Shown here piece after piece: positions 38,280 to 49,797 of a stretch of DNA of 64,000 nt. The DNA is from Blumeriella jaapii (lineage: Eukaryota; Ascomycota; Leotiomycetes; Helotiales; Drepanopezizaceae). The notes beneath the pieces are model-generated. The model saw only the letters and a list, made by a program, of their open reading frames with translations, was not told where the DNA came from and did not search any database. The stretch lies in the NCBI GenBank assembly GCA_009599575.1, contig VWND01000076.1, positions 620,001 through 684,000 of the forward strand, read 5' to 3'. A program made the position numbers and the translations under genes. How positions within the stretch are numbered: position 1 is the stretch's first letter; each line of letters begins with the position of its first letter.

Positions 38280-38736
38280 TCTCTACAGTAACAGACTTCA
38301 AAACATTCTCCTCCAGATCCCACACGGCAGCGCGCCCAGCATGGACATGGTTTCCAACGTCTGTCTAGCCACCACCACCACCATCATCAGCCGACACACC
38401 TGCTCTGGCTTTGGCTCTTCTACCGAAGTCGCATAGCATGCGCCGGCCAAAGTCGCCGTTTCGGGAATTCGACTCTGTTTGTACAGTACACCTCACCTTT
38501 CGCAGACGCTCCTTACGTGAGGGATTTCCGTCGGTGAAATATCCCTCGCGCTCAGGCAGGCAGGCAGGCAGGCAGCCAGCTAGGTACCTAGCCACCTTCT
38601 TCATGCCGGCGCGTCGCCCTTCTTTCACACACCTACATGTCTGTGCAGGTCGTCTTCGATCGCCAAACCCCAAGCACCCCAAGCCCATCTCTCTATCCTG
38701 CTTTTCTCGCCCCACCAGCCAGCCAGCCAGCCAGCC

Positions 38737-39330
38737 ATGCAGCAGCTCCCCAGCAGTAACGGCAACGGCCGACATCAGCGCGGCCTCGGCCTCGAGCCCG
38801 ACGCCCTTCCGCACCCCGTCTACCACCACCTCGGGCCCACCAACCGCGCGTCCATCCAGCGCTGGCTCGCCGCGAACGAGGATCACGTGCTGCTCGCGCT
38901 GGCCGCGTTCGTGGGTCTGCTGCTTCTGGCGGGGCTGTGGCGATCGAGGGACGGCTTTGTGGACGCGTGGGGGCAGTGGAGGAGGAGGAGAAGAGAAGGG
39001 GGAAGGAAGAGGGGGGAGGAAGGGCTGGTTGTCAGGGTGGGCATCTTGAGGAAGAGGGGGGAGGCGGGTGAGAGGAGCGCGTTGTTGGAGGGGAAGAGGG
39101 CGTGTTCTGCTGCTGGTACTGGTGCTGGTGAGAGGGTAGAGAGAGAGGTCGAGAGGGTGGTGAAGAGGGTCAGATTCTCGGAGCAACAGAAGAGAAGCGA
39201 GGGTGAGGCCGAGGGCGAGGATGGAGACGAAAGAGCGACGCCGATGATCATCGTCGCGGGCCCAGGAAACGCCGTCGTGCTGGATTTCCGGCAAGAGGAG
39301 GAGCACAGGGCGAGGGAGGCGCCGCTCTGA
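38737..39330 (+). CDS. hypothetical single-pass membrane protein
   Basis: A single exon of 197 residues. One clear hydrophobic segment (about residues 50-67, VLLALAAFVGLLLLAGLW) is followed by an Arg-rich cytosolic-looking stretch (WRRRRREGG). This topology fits a type I/III single-pass protein. The C-terminal half is charged, with an EVERVVKRVRF amphipathic segment and a final hydrophobic strand, MIIVAGPGNAVVLDF. No family recognised. The flanks are simple repeats, so the gene prediction rests on its continuous frame, the TM segment and the VRF...VLDF pattern. It could be lineage-restricted. Confidence 0.55.
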   Translation: MQQLPSSNGNGRHQRGLGLEPDALPHPVYHHLGPTNRASIQRWLAANEDHVLLALAAFVGLLLLAGLWRSRDGFVDAWGQWRRRRREGGRKRGEEGLVVRVGILRKRGEAGERSALLEGKRACSAAGTGAGERVEREVERVVKRVRFSEQQKRSEGEAEGEDGDERATPMIIVAGPGNAVVLDFRQEEEHRAREAPL

Positions 39331-39440
39331 CAGACGGCCAGGCCAGTGCCAGTGGAAAGCGTAAGCTCGGACGAGGCAGGCTACATACACACACACACAT
39401 ACATACATAGGTACATATATACATACGTATATACATACAT

Positions 39441-39478
<38 letters not shown>

Positions 39479-39545
39479 CATACACACAGTACATACACAC
39501 AGTACGTACACACAGTACACACAAACATACTTACCTTACATAGAA

Positions 39546-39616
39546 CAAAGCCAACCAAACAAAGCCAACCAAACAAAGCCAACCAAACAAAGCCAACCAA
39601 ACAAAGCCAACAAAGC
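39546..39616 (+). repeat. 14-bp minisatellite (CAAAGCCAACCAAA)
   Basis: About five near-identical tandem units; each codes a repeated hydrophobic peptide in minus-strand frames, which are spurious. Confidence 0.9.
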
Positions 39617-39780
39617 CATCCATCTCTTTCTCCGTGTATGCGGCACCATCTTTCTCGACCTCTGCTTGCTTGCTTGCTTGCTTGTTGTTATTAGTAGTGT
39701 CGCGTCGGCATCCATCCATCCTCCATCCTCCTTCCCATCTCGTGCATACCGTCGCGAAGCACAAGCACAAGTACAGTCAG

Positions 39781-39832
39781 CAGGCAGAGCAGGCAGAGCA
39801 GGCAGAGCAGGCAGAGCAGGCAGAGCAGGCAA
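39781..39832 (+). repeat. 9-bp minisatellite (CAGGCAGAG)
   Basis: About six tandem units; the period of nine keeps three frames open artificially. Confidence 0.9.
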
Positions 39833-40432
39833 GCTGACGGAAGGAAGACAGAAAGAAGGAAAGAAGGAAGAAGGAAGAAGGAAAGAAAGACGGAAGGAAG
39901 GAAGAAAGACGGAAAGAAAGAATGGACGCGAAGCGCGCAGGATTTAAGCTTAAGACTCGTGACAAGCTTAAGAGGACTTGGGCTGTACGTGAGTAAGTAG
40001 GTAGGTAGGTAAGTAGGTAGGTAAGGAAGTAAGTAAGTAAGTAAGTGCTGTTTGTATGTTGTATGTATATATGTGTGTAGGTATGTATATATGTATGTAT
40101 GTATGTATGTACCTATGTATGTATCTCTCGCACCTTGCATTGTGGGTGTTGACATGTAGATTAACCAATAAATTAGGTGTTCGAACGGCCCAAATGCTGG
40201 AATACCAGACATAGTACCCAAGCCAACCGACTATGTACAGTGCAAATCCAACCCTCATATGCCGGTCTGCGTAGAAGCGTGCCAAGATTCGTTTGATACA
40301 TGCAAGCATGGACTGTACCACCCACCAAGTCGGTGGCCCGTATCTGTCCGTATCTGCCAGTGCCACCGCGAGAGACCACCACATTGTTTATTAGATTACC
40401 ACTTCTCCCCTCCGTGCCCTCGCACTCCGCCA

Positions 40433-41376
40433 TCAAAAGTCTCTCATCGGCTGATCGCCCGCGGCCCCATACGCGGCCTGCTCCTGCTGCACGCCGCCCG
40501 GATAGCCCCGCACGCGGGCCTCGGCCTCCATGCCCTCGGCCATGTCGATGGCAGTCGTGTCCTTGGAGGCGTAGTGCTGGGTGCGCACGGCGGGCACGAA
40601 GTCGATGGCATAGCTCCACACGTAGAAGGTGAAGATGAGCGAGATGACCCACTCGCACACGGCGGCGGCGTCGTAGTGGTTCCGCTTGCCCAGCACGCCG
40701 AACGCGATGGCCAGGCCCAGCTCGACGAAGATGAAGAACAGCTTCACCCAGAAGGAGATGCGCAGGATGCGGTGCTGGCGGTAGTGGATCCCGAGCCGCT
40801 GGTACTCCCAGCACACGAAGATGGAAGACAGAATGTAGCCGCCGCTGTTGGGGGGGGGAGGTTGTTGCGTCAGTGGAAAGCGCGCGTGCAGAGGGAGGAG
40901 GAGGAGGCGGAGGAGGAGCGTGTGGGAAGCAAGGGAAAGACAAACATGAAGACGACGAGGCCCACGTTATGGGCCGTGTTGTGATCGCGGTTGTTCAGGC
41001 AGGTCAGCACGATGAGGCCGACCATGCCGAACAGGGCGAACAGGATGGCCAGCACGCTGAGCCCTTTCTGGAAGCCGGACGTGTTGCGGGCGATGGTGCC
41101 GCGGTGGCGGAGCCAGCGCTCGGTGATGAAGCAGGTCGTGAAGCCGACGACGCTGAGGCTGCCCATGGCGATGAACAGCGGCTGCAGGCCGTACGAGGCC
41201 ACGTCCGAGATGTACGCGATCTTCTGGGAGACGTCCATGGTCGGGAAATGGGGCGAGTCGTTCTTGACGCTCCACCACAGCAGCATGGCGAGCAGCATGG
41301 CCAGCCAGACGCAGCCGGAGAAGATGGGCACGACGACGTAGATGCTCGCCCACCACGGCGCCTTGGGGCCCGTCAT
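40433..41376 (-). CDS. Frag1/DRAM/Sfk1-like multi-pass membrane protein
   Basis: Two exons on the minus strand (41376-40946, 40844-40433) joined by a 101-bp intron encode 280 residues. Six hydrophobic segments are visible, beginning with YVVVPIFSGCVWLAMLLAML after a short polar N-terminus. A loop, HFPTMDVSQKIAYISDVASYG, carries the ISD(V/I) motif characteristic of the Frag1/DRAM/Sfk1 family (PF10277). Later segments include ISFWVKLFFIFVELGLAIAF and VCEWVISLIFTFYVWSYAID. Family members act in GPI-anchor remodelling (Frag1/PGAP2), autophagy-linked lysosomal function (DRAM) or plasma-membrane lipid asymmetry with PI4-kinase (yeast Sfk1). Length and fungal origin favour Sfk1-like. The donor GTTTGT is slightly unusual. 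Confidence 0.82.
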
Positions 41377-41466
41377 GGCGGCGTGGTGTGTCTGGGGTGG
41401 GAGATGCCGTACGGCACAGTACTGTCGGGGTAATCTGATCCTGTACTGGGCGGTAGAACCAGACTG

Positions 41467-41544
41467 TATGTCTGTATCGTCTGAACCGTCTGAACCGTCT
41501 GTACCGTCTGTACCGTCTGTATCGTCTGTACCGTCTGTACCGTA
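41467..41544 (+). repeat. 10-bp minisatellite (CGTCTGTACC)
   Basis: About eight tandem units with A/T/G variation, ending in GTACTGTGCTG. It lies just upstream (5') of the Sfk1-like gene. Confidence 0.9.
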
Positions 41545-42664
41545 CTGTGCTGTCGAGTACTGTACCGGATCAAGCCAGCAGCGCGCAAGCGACGAGTTCG
41601 TGCGACGCGGGCGAAAGTAAACAACGGCAAGGAGGAAGAGGAGGAGGAGGACGACGACGAGGACGACGGCGACGGCGGCGACGACGACGACGACGACGAG
41701 CTTTTGTCGCAGAGGCAGAAGGTGAGAGGGTCGATGTCGGGACAAGAATGGACAAGACGGTACGGGACAGACAGACCGACCGACCAACAGGACTAACTGG
41801 CCGTCTCCCACCGCCCGACGTCACTTTGCTTCCGGTCTCGAGCCGCCCTCACTTCTTTTCTTCTTTTCCTTACAGTACACAATTACAACTACAGCACAAC
41901 CACAACCACAACCCTCCCTCCCTCCCGCCCAGCCTGCACCCAGATGGGCCATTCGCCCTGCCAACGCGCTGATTGGGCCGAGCTGAGATGATGGAGGAGA
42001 ACAAGATTCGCGCCCCGACTCGACGGGGGTCGGCGCGCTCGGCACATCAGCGGGCGTGAGGCTCGAGGGCGCTCGCTCCCTGTCACTGGCAGGTATCGTC
42101 GTATCAGAGCTGCTATTCTACGGTACTGACAGTACACAGTACAGTACTGACTGACTGACTTACACGTACACTCTTCAGCAGGCACATGCATACATGCCAT
42201 CTGATTTCCCCGCGAGCGCAAGGAAAGCAAGCACGGCGACGATCAATGCTCGTCGCACGAAATCACAACAAGCTTCGCTTCGACAGTACACGATGCTCTG
42301 CGTCGCCTCGTCAACCACGTCACCCCACCCCCTTCGTCAAACTCAACCCCGAAGGCATCTGCCACGCCTGCTGGGGCGGTCCTGACAGACACTGCGCCTG
42401 GGACGTCGAAGCACCGGGCGAGCAAGTACTGTACTGTACGGTACTGTACTGTATGTCCGATCCGTGCAATCGACGTCCAGCGTGCGCCCAGCCCGCCTCA
42501 ACTCGACAGTCAACGTCCCGTACCCACGGTGCTGGGACTCCCCCGCATACGCAGCCAAGGGCAATGTTAACCCCCATCCACCCGCCCCCAAAAATCACAA
42601 CGAAGAAAACGAAGCGGCAAACACAACACACCTAAACTCGAGCCCGGCGGCTCAAACCCCAGCA

Positions 42665-42988
42665 CGCTCATCGTCTCCCGCTGCGGCCGCGGACTCGAGC
42701 TCGCCGCCCGCCTGCACGAAGATCGGGCTGAGCTGGGCGCCGGGCTCCGGATCGGGATGCCGAGGCAGCCCTGGGGGATGGTTGGTTAGTCAGTGGGTTC
42801 GGTGGATGGGGGTGGTGAGGGGGGATAAGGACGGCTTTCGCGGTCTCGGGGTCGGGAACGAAGGAGATGAATTGCCTGTTGAGGGCGGAGTTGTCGCGCT
42901 CGACTTGGAGGGTGAAGAAGTTCTGGGTCGGGAGGGCTGGATTGGAGGCTAGGAGTAGGCTTGAGAAGCAGGTCATCAACCCCATCGT
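42665..42988 (-). CDS. possible small minus-strand gene, weak
   Basis: From ATG 42988 the minus strand reads MGLMTCFSSLLLASNPALP and continues with a plausible sequence (FFTLQVERDNSALNRQFISF) to about 42840. There a CAG acceptor at about 42769 and a later open frame suggest an intron. No homology recognised. The apparent hydrophobic N-terminus could be a signal peptide, but the exon-intron structure is unsure and it may be chance. Confidence 0.2.
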
Positions 42989-43398
42989 GATGACATGTCT
43001 AGAACCATGAACAGACGATATCGACAGCATCGAAGTGGACCATGGCTGTGAGGTTGTTCTTGAAAGGGTCACTACTCATCATCTGGGCGCAGCGGGGGTT
43101 TCCCATGGACGCCAGGGATTTTCAGTCTTGTACTCAGTACTCAGTATGTACGTGTTCGGAACACTACCCACTCGTACGAAGTTGAAGAAGGAAGCAGCCA
43201 TCTATTGAACACATCATCCACCGGTGCGCCACACATCGGAGCGATCATGGGGAGTTTCCATCTACACATCTTACACGTGCACCTCCGCACCATCGAGGTG
43301 CCCCCATTTTCCGCGGTGTACTGCTTGCTGCATACCCTCCCTCTCTCTCTCAGCAGCTTGACGCCTTACATTCCGGCAGGCCGGTCGAACAAGACACG

Positions 43399-43453
43399 AG
43401 GTTTGGTTTGGGTTGGGTTGGTTTGGGTTGGGTTGGTTTGGTTTGGTTTGTTT
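43399..43453 (+). repeat. GGTTTGGGTT-type low-complexity repeat
   Basis: Alternating GGTTT and GGGTT units. It resembles telomere-like G/T-rich sequence only superficially; the TTAGGG unit is absent. Confidence 0.8.
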
Positions 43454-44519
43454 GGGCTTGCAAGTCTGCTTGCTTGCCTCTCGAGCCAGAGAGAGAGAGC
43501 GCGAGAGCTAAGCGAGTCCTCGCTTCTCGGAGAGAGTACCTAGACAATCCCTGGGGACAACCTCACAATTGCAAAAAAAAAAACCCCTTTCCCCCCCCCC
43601 TCTCTCCTTCTTCTCGACAGTCCCGACTTCTCCTTCTCGGAATTGTCGGCAGGCGTCCCCCTCGCTAGGTTCTCTCTCCTTGGGGCTGCGTACGCCGACT
43701 CGCCTGTTCCTGCGGGCCTTCGAGACGCAGCTCGAGAGTCGAGAGGGCTGGTGGGTGGGTGGGTGGGTGGTTATCGGCCACGGCGAGACTCGTCGGCCGG
43801 GACCGAAAGCGTGGAGAGGGTCCTCCCCATTGGGCGAGAACGCCCAGCCAGCCGCGCCGTCCCGCGTTCAGCGAGCGGCGTGGCGTGGCGTTGCTGCGGG
43901 CCTTGTCGCATGCAGCAGAAAGACGCCGCCCATCCGCCCAAAGACGGTACCTACCGAGCGAGTGGAAAGGAAACGTGCACCGGGGCGCCCTCTCGGGAGG
44001 CGCCGCGTCTGAGACTTGCAGTACTGTACTGGCCGAGTGCGTTGGCTTGCTGCGTCGGAGAGAGAGAGAGAGAGAGAGAGCAACGGGGGACGCGGCAGCG
44101 GCAGATCATGGGCATGAGAAAGAGGGGGGAGGGGGGGGGGAAGAAAAGCAAAAAAAAAGAAAGAAAAGGCTTGGATGCTGAAGAAAAGGCGTCTGCGAGA
44201 AGAAGGAGACGAGTCAGCAGAAACAAAACTTTTAAATTTAGGTACCTAGGTACCTATGTATGTAGATGTATGTGAAAGAAAAGATAAAAAAGAAGGAAAT
44301 GTTTCGATAAATAATCGTCTTCATTCCATGAGGACGTCTTCTCACGCACCGCTACCAACGGTGGGATCTGTGCCCATCTGCACCTATGTTGTAGTAGCGA
44401 TCAGCTCTGCGCCCCTGGGCGCAGAGATCAGGTCGTGTCGTACAGTACAGTACAATATCTACAGATGTCGAGCCCACTGACCGTGCCATTCCGCTCGCTC
44501 TGAACGCCAAGCCAGGAAA

Positions 44520-46582
44520 TCAATAGTCATCATCATCCGGATCCTCATCCTCATCCTCATCATCGACAACCTGACGGCGAGCTCGAACCGGCTCGGGGTT
44601 GCCACCGACCGTCACGACCTCTCCATCCGGTCTGGTGACTTTGTAAGCCATCTTGCTAAGTGTGCCCTTTCTCTTCTTCGCCTCGTAGGATGCAACGGCA
44701 CCGTCACCAACGTTGAAGTGAGGCTCCATCGTGATCTCGGAAAACCCAAGCCACTTGATGTGGTAGTAGATGGTCGGTTTGCCCTTTTTGCCGGTGCTGA
44801 TAGTCTCCTCGCCTAGGATCTCTTCGACTTGGTACTCGTCCTGGTCTTCAGCTGGCTCGGGCTCGGGCTCGAGCTCGGGCTCGCTTTTCTTGAGCGTCGA
44901 GTATCTGGAGACGATCGTGGACTTCTTGGGAGTCTTGTCTTTGCGCTCAAGTTCATCGTACACACGACGTGCTTCGCGGCTGGAGATAGGGGTGTTTGAA
45001 TCCTAGTAGCGTTTTAGTTGCATCCTTTACCTTACCTGAAGCAAATTTCCATCTGACCCAAGAGGTGAGAGGAGACGAGAAAGACTCGGACCCTCATCCT
45101 AGGATCTGAAAGAAACTCGGGAAAAAACGGAACCACTAACCTGGCGAGTTGAGAAGCTTTGGCGTTTGGCTCCGTTGGCGGTAGACGCGGATGCACTTCT
45201 ACTTACGGATCCTCGAGTCTGTCTTGATGAGCTTCGGGTATCACGAGAGGATAGTAGTTGATTTGGATTTCGAATTGGGCCTCTTCTAACTTTAATTGGC
45301 TCGGGAGACGGACTTGCAGACAGAGAAGCGTCTGTACCGACAGGGGATCGGAAGCGCGAGGCCATTGTGCTACTCGGCGTATTAGTATGTTTTCGTATGT
45401 TCCAAAGCTTGAGGAAGCATAAATCGGGCGTTGAAACTCTAAGGGCGAGATTGAGCTGACCTTTGAAGCTGGGTTTCGATGGCAATCTCTGTAGGAAGTT
45501 CGCTGTCTTGATCGTCTTCGCTCTAACGGGTCGTTAGCTTTTTGTAACTAAGTATCCCATATTGCGAAGAGCATGCTAAATCTACGCCTCCCTGATTCAT
45601 TAAGATACAAGCCGGGGTGTACTGACCTCGTCGTCAGAGTCAACTATGTTGGCTAGACTGCGCTGCGCGGAGGGCGAAGCTAGGGTGGGTCGTTGAGGCG
45701 AGGTAAAATCGGGCTCTTCAACAACTGGCTCCTTCTTTCCAACACGAGATGATGGCCTAATCAATTCCCCCTTGATGGAACTCCCACCAGCTTCAATGAC
45801 CCTGGAATCTTGCTCGAGCGGACGCTTCCGCTTGCGACCTGGCTTGCCCTTGACCTTTGGCTCGCCATCGTCACGTGCTTCGAAGATCTGTTGAGCTGGG
45901 TCGCTGTTGCGGCTCTTGCCGCGCCTTTCAGCCGCTTTTGCTTGAGCTTCTGCTTCACTGCGCTTCCACTCATACTCTTCATATGTCTTGGCCGACACCC
46001 AGTTCAGAATGTTTTCGGGTGCGACACTAACGCGGAGCTGGGGCTTATCGGTATAGGTGACAACATAACGTGGATGGTTTTCATGCTGAAAGTGACTGAC
46101 AATCATGCCAGTCTTGTGGGAGTCATGTTCAGGCATGATGCTGATCGGCGCGAGGGGAGGTCCAGAACCGGGCTGAATGGGAGGTTAGTCTATGCCTATC
46201 AACGTGACCCATGTCAAGAAAAACCCGAAAGTGGATCAGATATCTGGGCATGCTGATACGGAGAGACCTACTAGGTATTCCGGTCGTTCAGCGACAACAA
46301 AGTCCAAGAAGTTCTCGTTGTCGTCCTGCTCGGGAGTTAGAAAAATGCCAGATTTTTGTTTGGAAGGTTGATTTCTACCTGGCTGGCACCTTCGAAGTCT
46401 TGAGTTAACATCATGACGAGAAAGCGAGATTTGGGACTGTGATAGAAAAAGACAGAAATAGGAAAAATACGCTGCTGAAAAAAGGCGAGGAGGAGCTTCT
46501 TACCCTCGAGACGTCGAAGTGCGGCCGCGAAGACCCGCTTTTCTGCCTGCCTGAGGCGCGAAGCTTCAGCTTCCTCTTCCAT
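44520..46582 (-). CDS. chromodomain-like protein, function unknown
   Basis: Six exons on the minus strand (46582-46504, 46378-46272, 46172-45627, 45522-45461, 45369-45141, 45002-44520) give 501 residues with frame kept at every junction. The N-terminal part holds a folded-looking region: ENFLDFVVAERPEYL, then MIVSHFQHENHPRYVVTYTD and LRVSVAPENILNWVS. A basic, Ser-rich linker follows (GKPGRKRKRP). Near the C-terminus, YQVEEILGEE, IYYHIKWLGF and HFNVGDGAVASYEAKKR match a chromodomain fold, although the usual third aromatic-cage position of the WEP turn is altered (EITMEPHFNV). The tail is acidic. Chromodomains read methyl-lysine on histones, so a chromatin role is inferred. I cannot place it as HP1, Eaf3 or another named protein. 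Head to head with PAM17. Confidence 0.8.
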
Positions 46583-47010
46583 TCAAAATCCAAGTCGCAA
46601 AATTGATGTAAAAGCAGAGGAAATAAGAAGAAGTTGAAAATGAGGTCGGCACTTCCTCAAATGGTGCCCACCGACTTGCGTGGAAATAGCCCGCCCTTTG
46701 AAAGCTCCGATCGCTTTGAGAGAATCTCGGTGCCTTGCAGGTCTCAAGATTGCGGCTGCGAAAGGATTACGCAAGAAAGAAAAATGCCTGAAAGAGTTGT
46801 GTCGATTTTCGACAACGTGATTAAGAGGTTTGAGAGAAGTTGGGCATGTTGACATCGCCAGATACAGAAGCGTGATTGGTCAGCGAAACGCGCTTAGTTA
46901 CACGCCGCGCTTATTTACACGCCGAATCTTCGAAACTCCACTTTCACAAAGCTAAGCTCAGCTCATGCTCAAGCTCACCCAGATAGATCTCTTCACCAAC
47001 AACATCCAAA
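46583..47010. promoter_or_regulatory. divergent promoter region chromo-like gene / PAM17
   Basis: 428 bp between opposite start codons. A repeated ACGCCGCGCTTATTTACACGCCG-like pair lies at about 46901-46923 (two ACACGCCG units 17 bp apart), and the stretch 46925-46975 has GCTCA repeats. No gene seen. Confidence 0.45.
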
Positions 47011-47789
47011 ATGTTCGCGACAACACCCACGCTTCGAACTGCGGCAGTCGGCTACAGATTACAATCGTCACTATCCACGTGCTGCACATATACCACAACC
47101 TCACCCTCCCTCCGCAAAAACCAAGCTCCCAGGCGGAGAGTGCAGCTCGGAAAACAACATGTAGCTTTCAAAACTTCCACCTCGTTTGATAGACACTCAT
47201 CGACTACTGCCTCAACAGTCACATCTTCAGCAATAGCCTCTGCGCCCAAAGGCGAGTTACTGGACTGGAACACATTCTTCAAACTGCGCAAGACACGCCG
47301 ATGGTACCATCTGGGCTCATCGGTCGGCAGTGGAGTGGGCGGGTTCGTAATGGGCGCGCAGGCCCTCACGATGTCGGATATGGATGCCCTAGTCTCGCAG
47401 ATTCCTCTGGATCCCTTCATTTCGCTGGGCTTGATTACATTCGCATGCGGAGGTACGGGGTGGCTTGTTGGCCCCATCTTGGGGACGGCGGCGTTCAACT
47501 GGAGGAACAAAAAGTTCAGGGGGCAGATGGATGAGAAGGAGAAGGAGTTCTACCGGAGGGTGAAGAGGTATAGAGTCGATCCTTCGGCTAGCAGTGTTGC
47601 GAACCCTGTACCTGGTATGCTTCCCATTTCTTTGTGTTGAGCTACGAGTGTCTTGATGTAGGTCAACGGCAGAGTTTGTGCTAACAAATGGTAGACTACT
47701 ACGGCGAGAAAATCTCAAGCGTAGCAGGCTATAGACGCTGGCTCAAGGATCAACGGGCTTTCAACAAGAAGCGAACATCATACATCTGA
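47011..47789 (+). CDS. PAM17: mitochondrial import motor subunit Pam17
   Basis: Two exons (47011-47614, 47695-47789) encode 232 residues. An Arg/Ser/Thr-rich N-terminus without acidic residues is a likely presequence. The family core follows: LDWNTFFKLRKTRRWYHLGSS, then a glycine-rich membrane segment (VGSGVGGFVMGAQAL). A second hydrophobic segment (PFISLGLITFACGGTGWLVGP) comes next, with the matrix stretch NKKFRGQMDEKEKEFYRRVKR. Exon 2 supplies the conserved end DYYGEKISSVAGYRRWLKDQ. Pam17 is an inner-membrane component that organises the TIM23-associated import motor with Pam16/Pam18. Length is in the family range. The intron splits the final conserved segment and is required for it. Confidence 0.95.
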
Positions 47790-48066
47790 GAGCCTTACTC
47801 CCACAGGATGAATTGGACCGAGTCTGAAAAATAACGATCGTCCGAAGGAAGAGGCATGTTTGTTTTACTTTCGTCAGGCATTGCCTACAAGCAGGACAAG
47901 AAATCCTATTTGCAGAACCCGGCGTTCCGAGCCTCTCCCTTGTAGTAACAGACCAATGGATTGCAATACATACCAGAGTGGTGCTTAAGCAACGGTCTAC
48001 ATTATCAATCAACATCCGCTTTTCTTAGCTCCAAATGCCCTTTCTGTCATGGAATACTGGCTACGT

Positions 48067-49608
48067 TCAGTACTCCGGCCAATCCTTATCGACTTGTTCT
48101 TTCCAAGCCTTTAACCCACCTCTGATATCACCGATATACCTCCCCTTACTCGCTAGGCCGCTGTTCTTTAGCTTCCGCGCTACCACTTGCGAATCATTGC
48201 CAAGTCTACAGACGACATATATCGGTGCGTCGGCTGGCAAGCCCTCTGGCATCCAAGCAGGGGCTTCGCCTTCAGAAGCAAGTGCCCTGGTCCCTTGCAG
48301 CGTCGAAAAGGGAACATTGACCGAGCCCTCCAGACTACAGATATCAAACTGCACCTTTTCCCTAACATCTAACAACAGGTGCTCCTTCCCCTTTAGATCT
48401 CGATACTGCTTCGCTTCGATCCTCTCCTCAGGAGCAAGAATACGAACTGGCGAGGCACCACCACAGAACAGCACGTAGTCCAAACTACCGCTCGTCATAC
48501 CATCCAGCGATAATCCCGCCTCGGACGAGCAAGCAAAGCATCCGGAGCGTCTGGATCTCAGCCTCACATTCCTGAACGCCGAGCCACCGTTCGCAGAGAA
48601 GAGCATCATGGTCGCTGCCGCCGGCTGCTGCTGCTCAGGGACAGCAGACACGGCCTTCAACTTCCCACTCACAATCAACTTGATGGCTTCCAGCGCCTGC
48701 AGCACCCCCATCACGCCAACCACCGGCCCTAGGATCCCGCCGTCGCCGCAGCTGACGACGCTCTCGGCGGGCGGCGGCTTGGGAAACACGCACCTGTAAC
48801 ATGGCCCACCGGCCGGGTCACCAGGCGGAAGTGGAGGTGAGTTGAGGGCTATGAGCTGGCCATCTGTGCGCAGTGCTGAGGCTGAGACGAGGGGTTTGCC
48901 GAGGAGAACGCTGATGTCGGAGACGAGGTAACGGGAGGTGGGATGGTCTGTGCAGTCCAGGAGGAGGTCGTACTGCGTTACGATCTCTGCGCAGTTTTGG
49001 GGCGTGAGATGAGAGGTGTGGGCTTTGTAGATGACATTTGGGTTAAGTCTGTACATGGATTTTCAGTGCGGGTGTGGTTTGGAAAGGGGGAGGCTAGGTA
49101 CGCTTTCAGGTATGAGATGGCACTATCCACTTTCTTCATGCCTACTTTTGCCGTGCTGTGCAGGATCTGGCGATGCAGATTTGACATCTCCACTTCATCG
49201 CCGTCTACGAGGCCGATGGTGCCCACGCCAGCGCCGGCGAGATATGCAGCAGCAGGGCAGCCTAGACCTCCTGCCCCGACGATGAGAATAGAAGCAGCCT
49301 TGAGACGCATTTGACCTATTTCTCATGTCAGCCAAACTCAAGACACACAAAGAAGAGGAATAAATACCATGGATTCCTATGCTCGGAACAATCATCTGTC
49401 TCCCATATCTCCTATACTCCTCCTCTGCCAACGGCCATTTCGAACCTGGCGACCCCTCGGTCACGTTATCCCCCTCACTGACTCCCAAGCCTGCGATCCC
49501 ATCTTGGACTTCCACTCGAGCCAGCTGCTCTTTGAGCCCCTTGAGTTCATTTTCCGTATCCGCGATCTGTTTTCTGAGCGTATCTGCGCTCGCGGAAGCT
49601 GAATCCAT
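48067..49608 (-). CDS. UBA4: adenylyltransferase and sulfurtransferase Uba4 (MOCS3)
   Basis: Three exons on the minus strand (49608-49368, 49315-49102, 49048-48067) encode 478 residues. An N-terminal coiled segment leads to [17 protein letters not shown], then the nucleotide-binding loop [17 protein letters not shown] and the adenylation motif [16 protein letters not shown]. Further along are [12 protein letters not shown] and the zinc-site Cys pairs (CYRC; CFAC). The C-terminal rhodanese domain has its active Cys at about residue 432 in [11 protein letters not shown]. Uba4 activates and thiolates Urm1, serving tRNA wobble-uridine 2-thiolation and urmylation; MOCS3 orthologues also serve molybdopterin synthase. 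PAM17 is convergent, 277 bp away; SLX9 is divergent, 189 bp away. Confidence 0.96.
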
Positions 49609-49797
49609 GGTTCTGGCGTTGGGTGACGAATTTACGAACGTACATTACTGTAAAGCCGTGCGGACCGGACCCTGAAAATCGCTTCGATCAATTTCGCATG
49701 TCAATCGTTCGCTTGAGCGACTCCCGTCACCACCAAACCCTACCTCGAGCTCGCGGGAAAATCCAGTACCAGCGCTTGCATACCGGACTCTGAAATC
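49609..49797. promoter_or_regulatory. compact divergent promoter UBA4 / SLX9
   Basis: Only 189 bp between the two start codons. No TATA box seen. Confidence 0.5.

Larger units (their letters stand above)
37227..38736. other. 1.5-kb repeat-rich intergenic stretch
   Basis: No gene seen. Contains a 25-bp poly-G run (37451-37475), CTT repeats (about 37628-37665), a GAA run (about 37868-37895), GTAA repeats (37924-37947), CCAT/CCGT repeats (38231-38279) and CAGG/CCAG repeats just before the next start codon. Confidence 0.6.
39331..40432. other. 1.1-kb block of simple repeats
   Basis: No gene seen. CA/TACA repeats (39380-39535), the 14-bp tandem repeat, CTTG units (39664-39683), the 9-bp tandem repeat, GAAG-type purine repeats (39836-39925), then GTAAGTAG/GTATGTAT repeats (39990-40125). 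Confidence 0.65.
41377..44519. other. 3.1-kb stretch without a firm gene
   Basis: Contains a decamer repeat (41467-41544), GACGAC runs (41640-41700), GTACTGTAC clusters (42122-42150, 42424-42454, 44020-44030, 44440-44454), GGTTTGGGTT repeats (43399-43453), poly-A/poly-C (43573-43600) and a GA run (44058-44080). A weak minus-strand candidate lies at 42665-42988 and is listed separately. Confidence 0.5.

Noticed and set aside
38365..39600. Minus-strand open frame of 411 codons
   Set aside because: Runs through microsatellites and minisatellites and antisense to a better frame.
39781..39832. CRISPR-like direct repeats
   Set aside because: 9-bp tandem units without unique spacers; a eukaryotic minisatellite.
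43399..43453. Interstitial telomere repeat
   Set aside because: Units are GGTTT/GGGTT, not TTAGGG.
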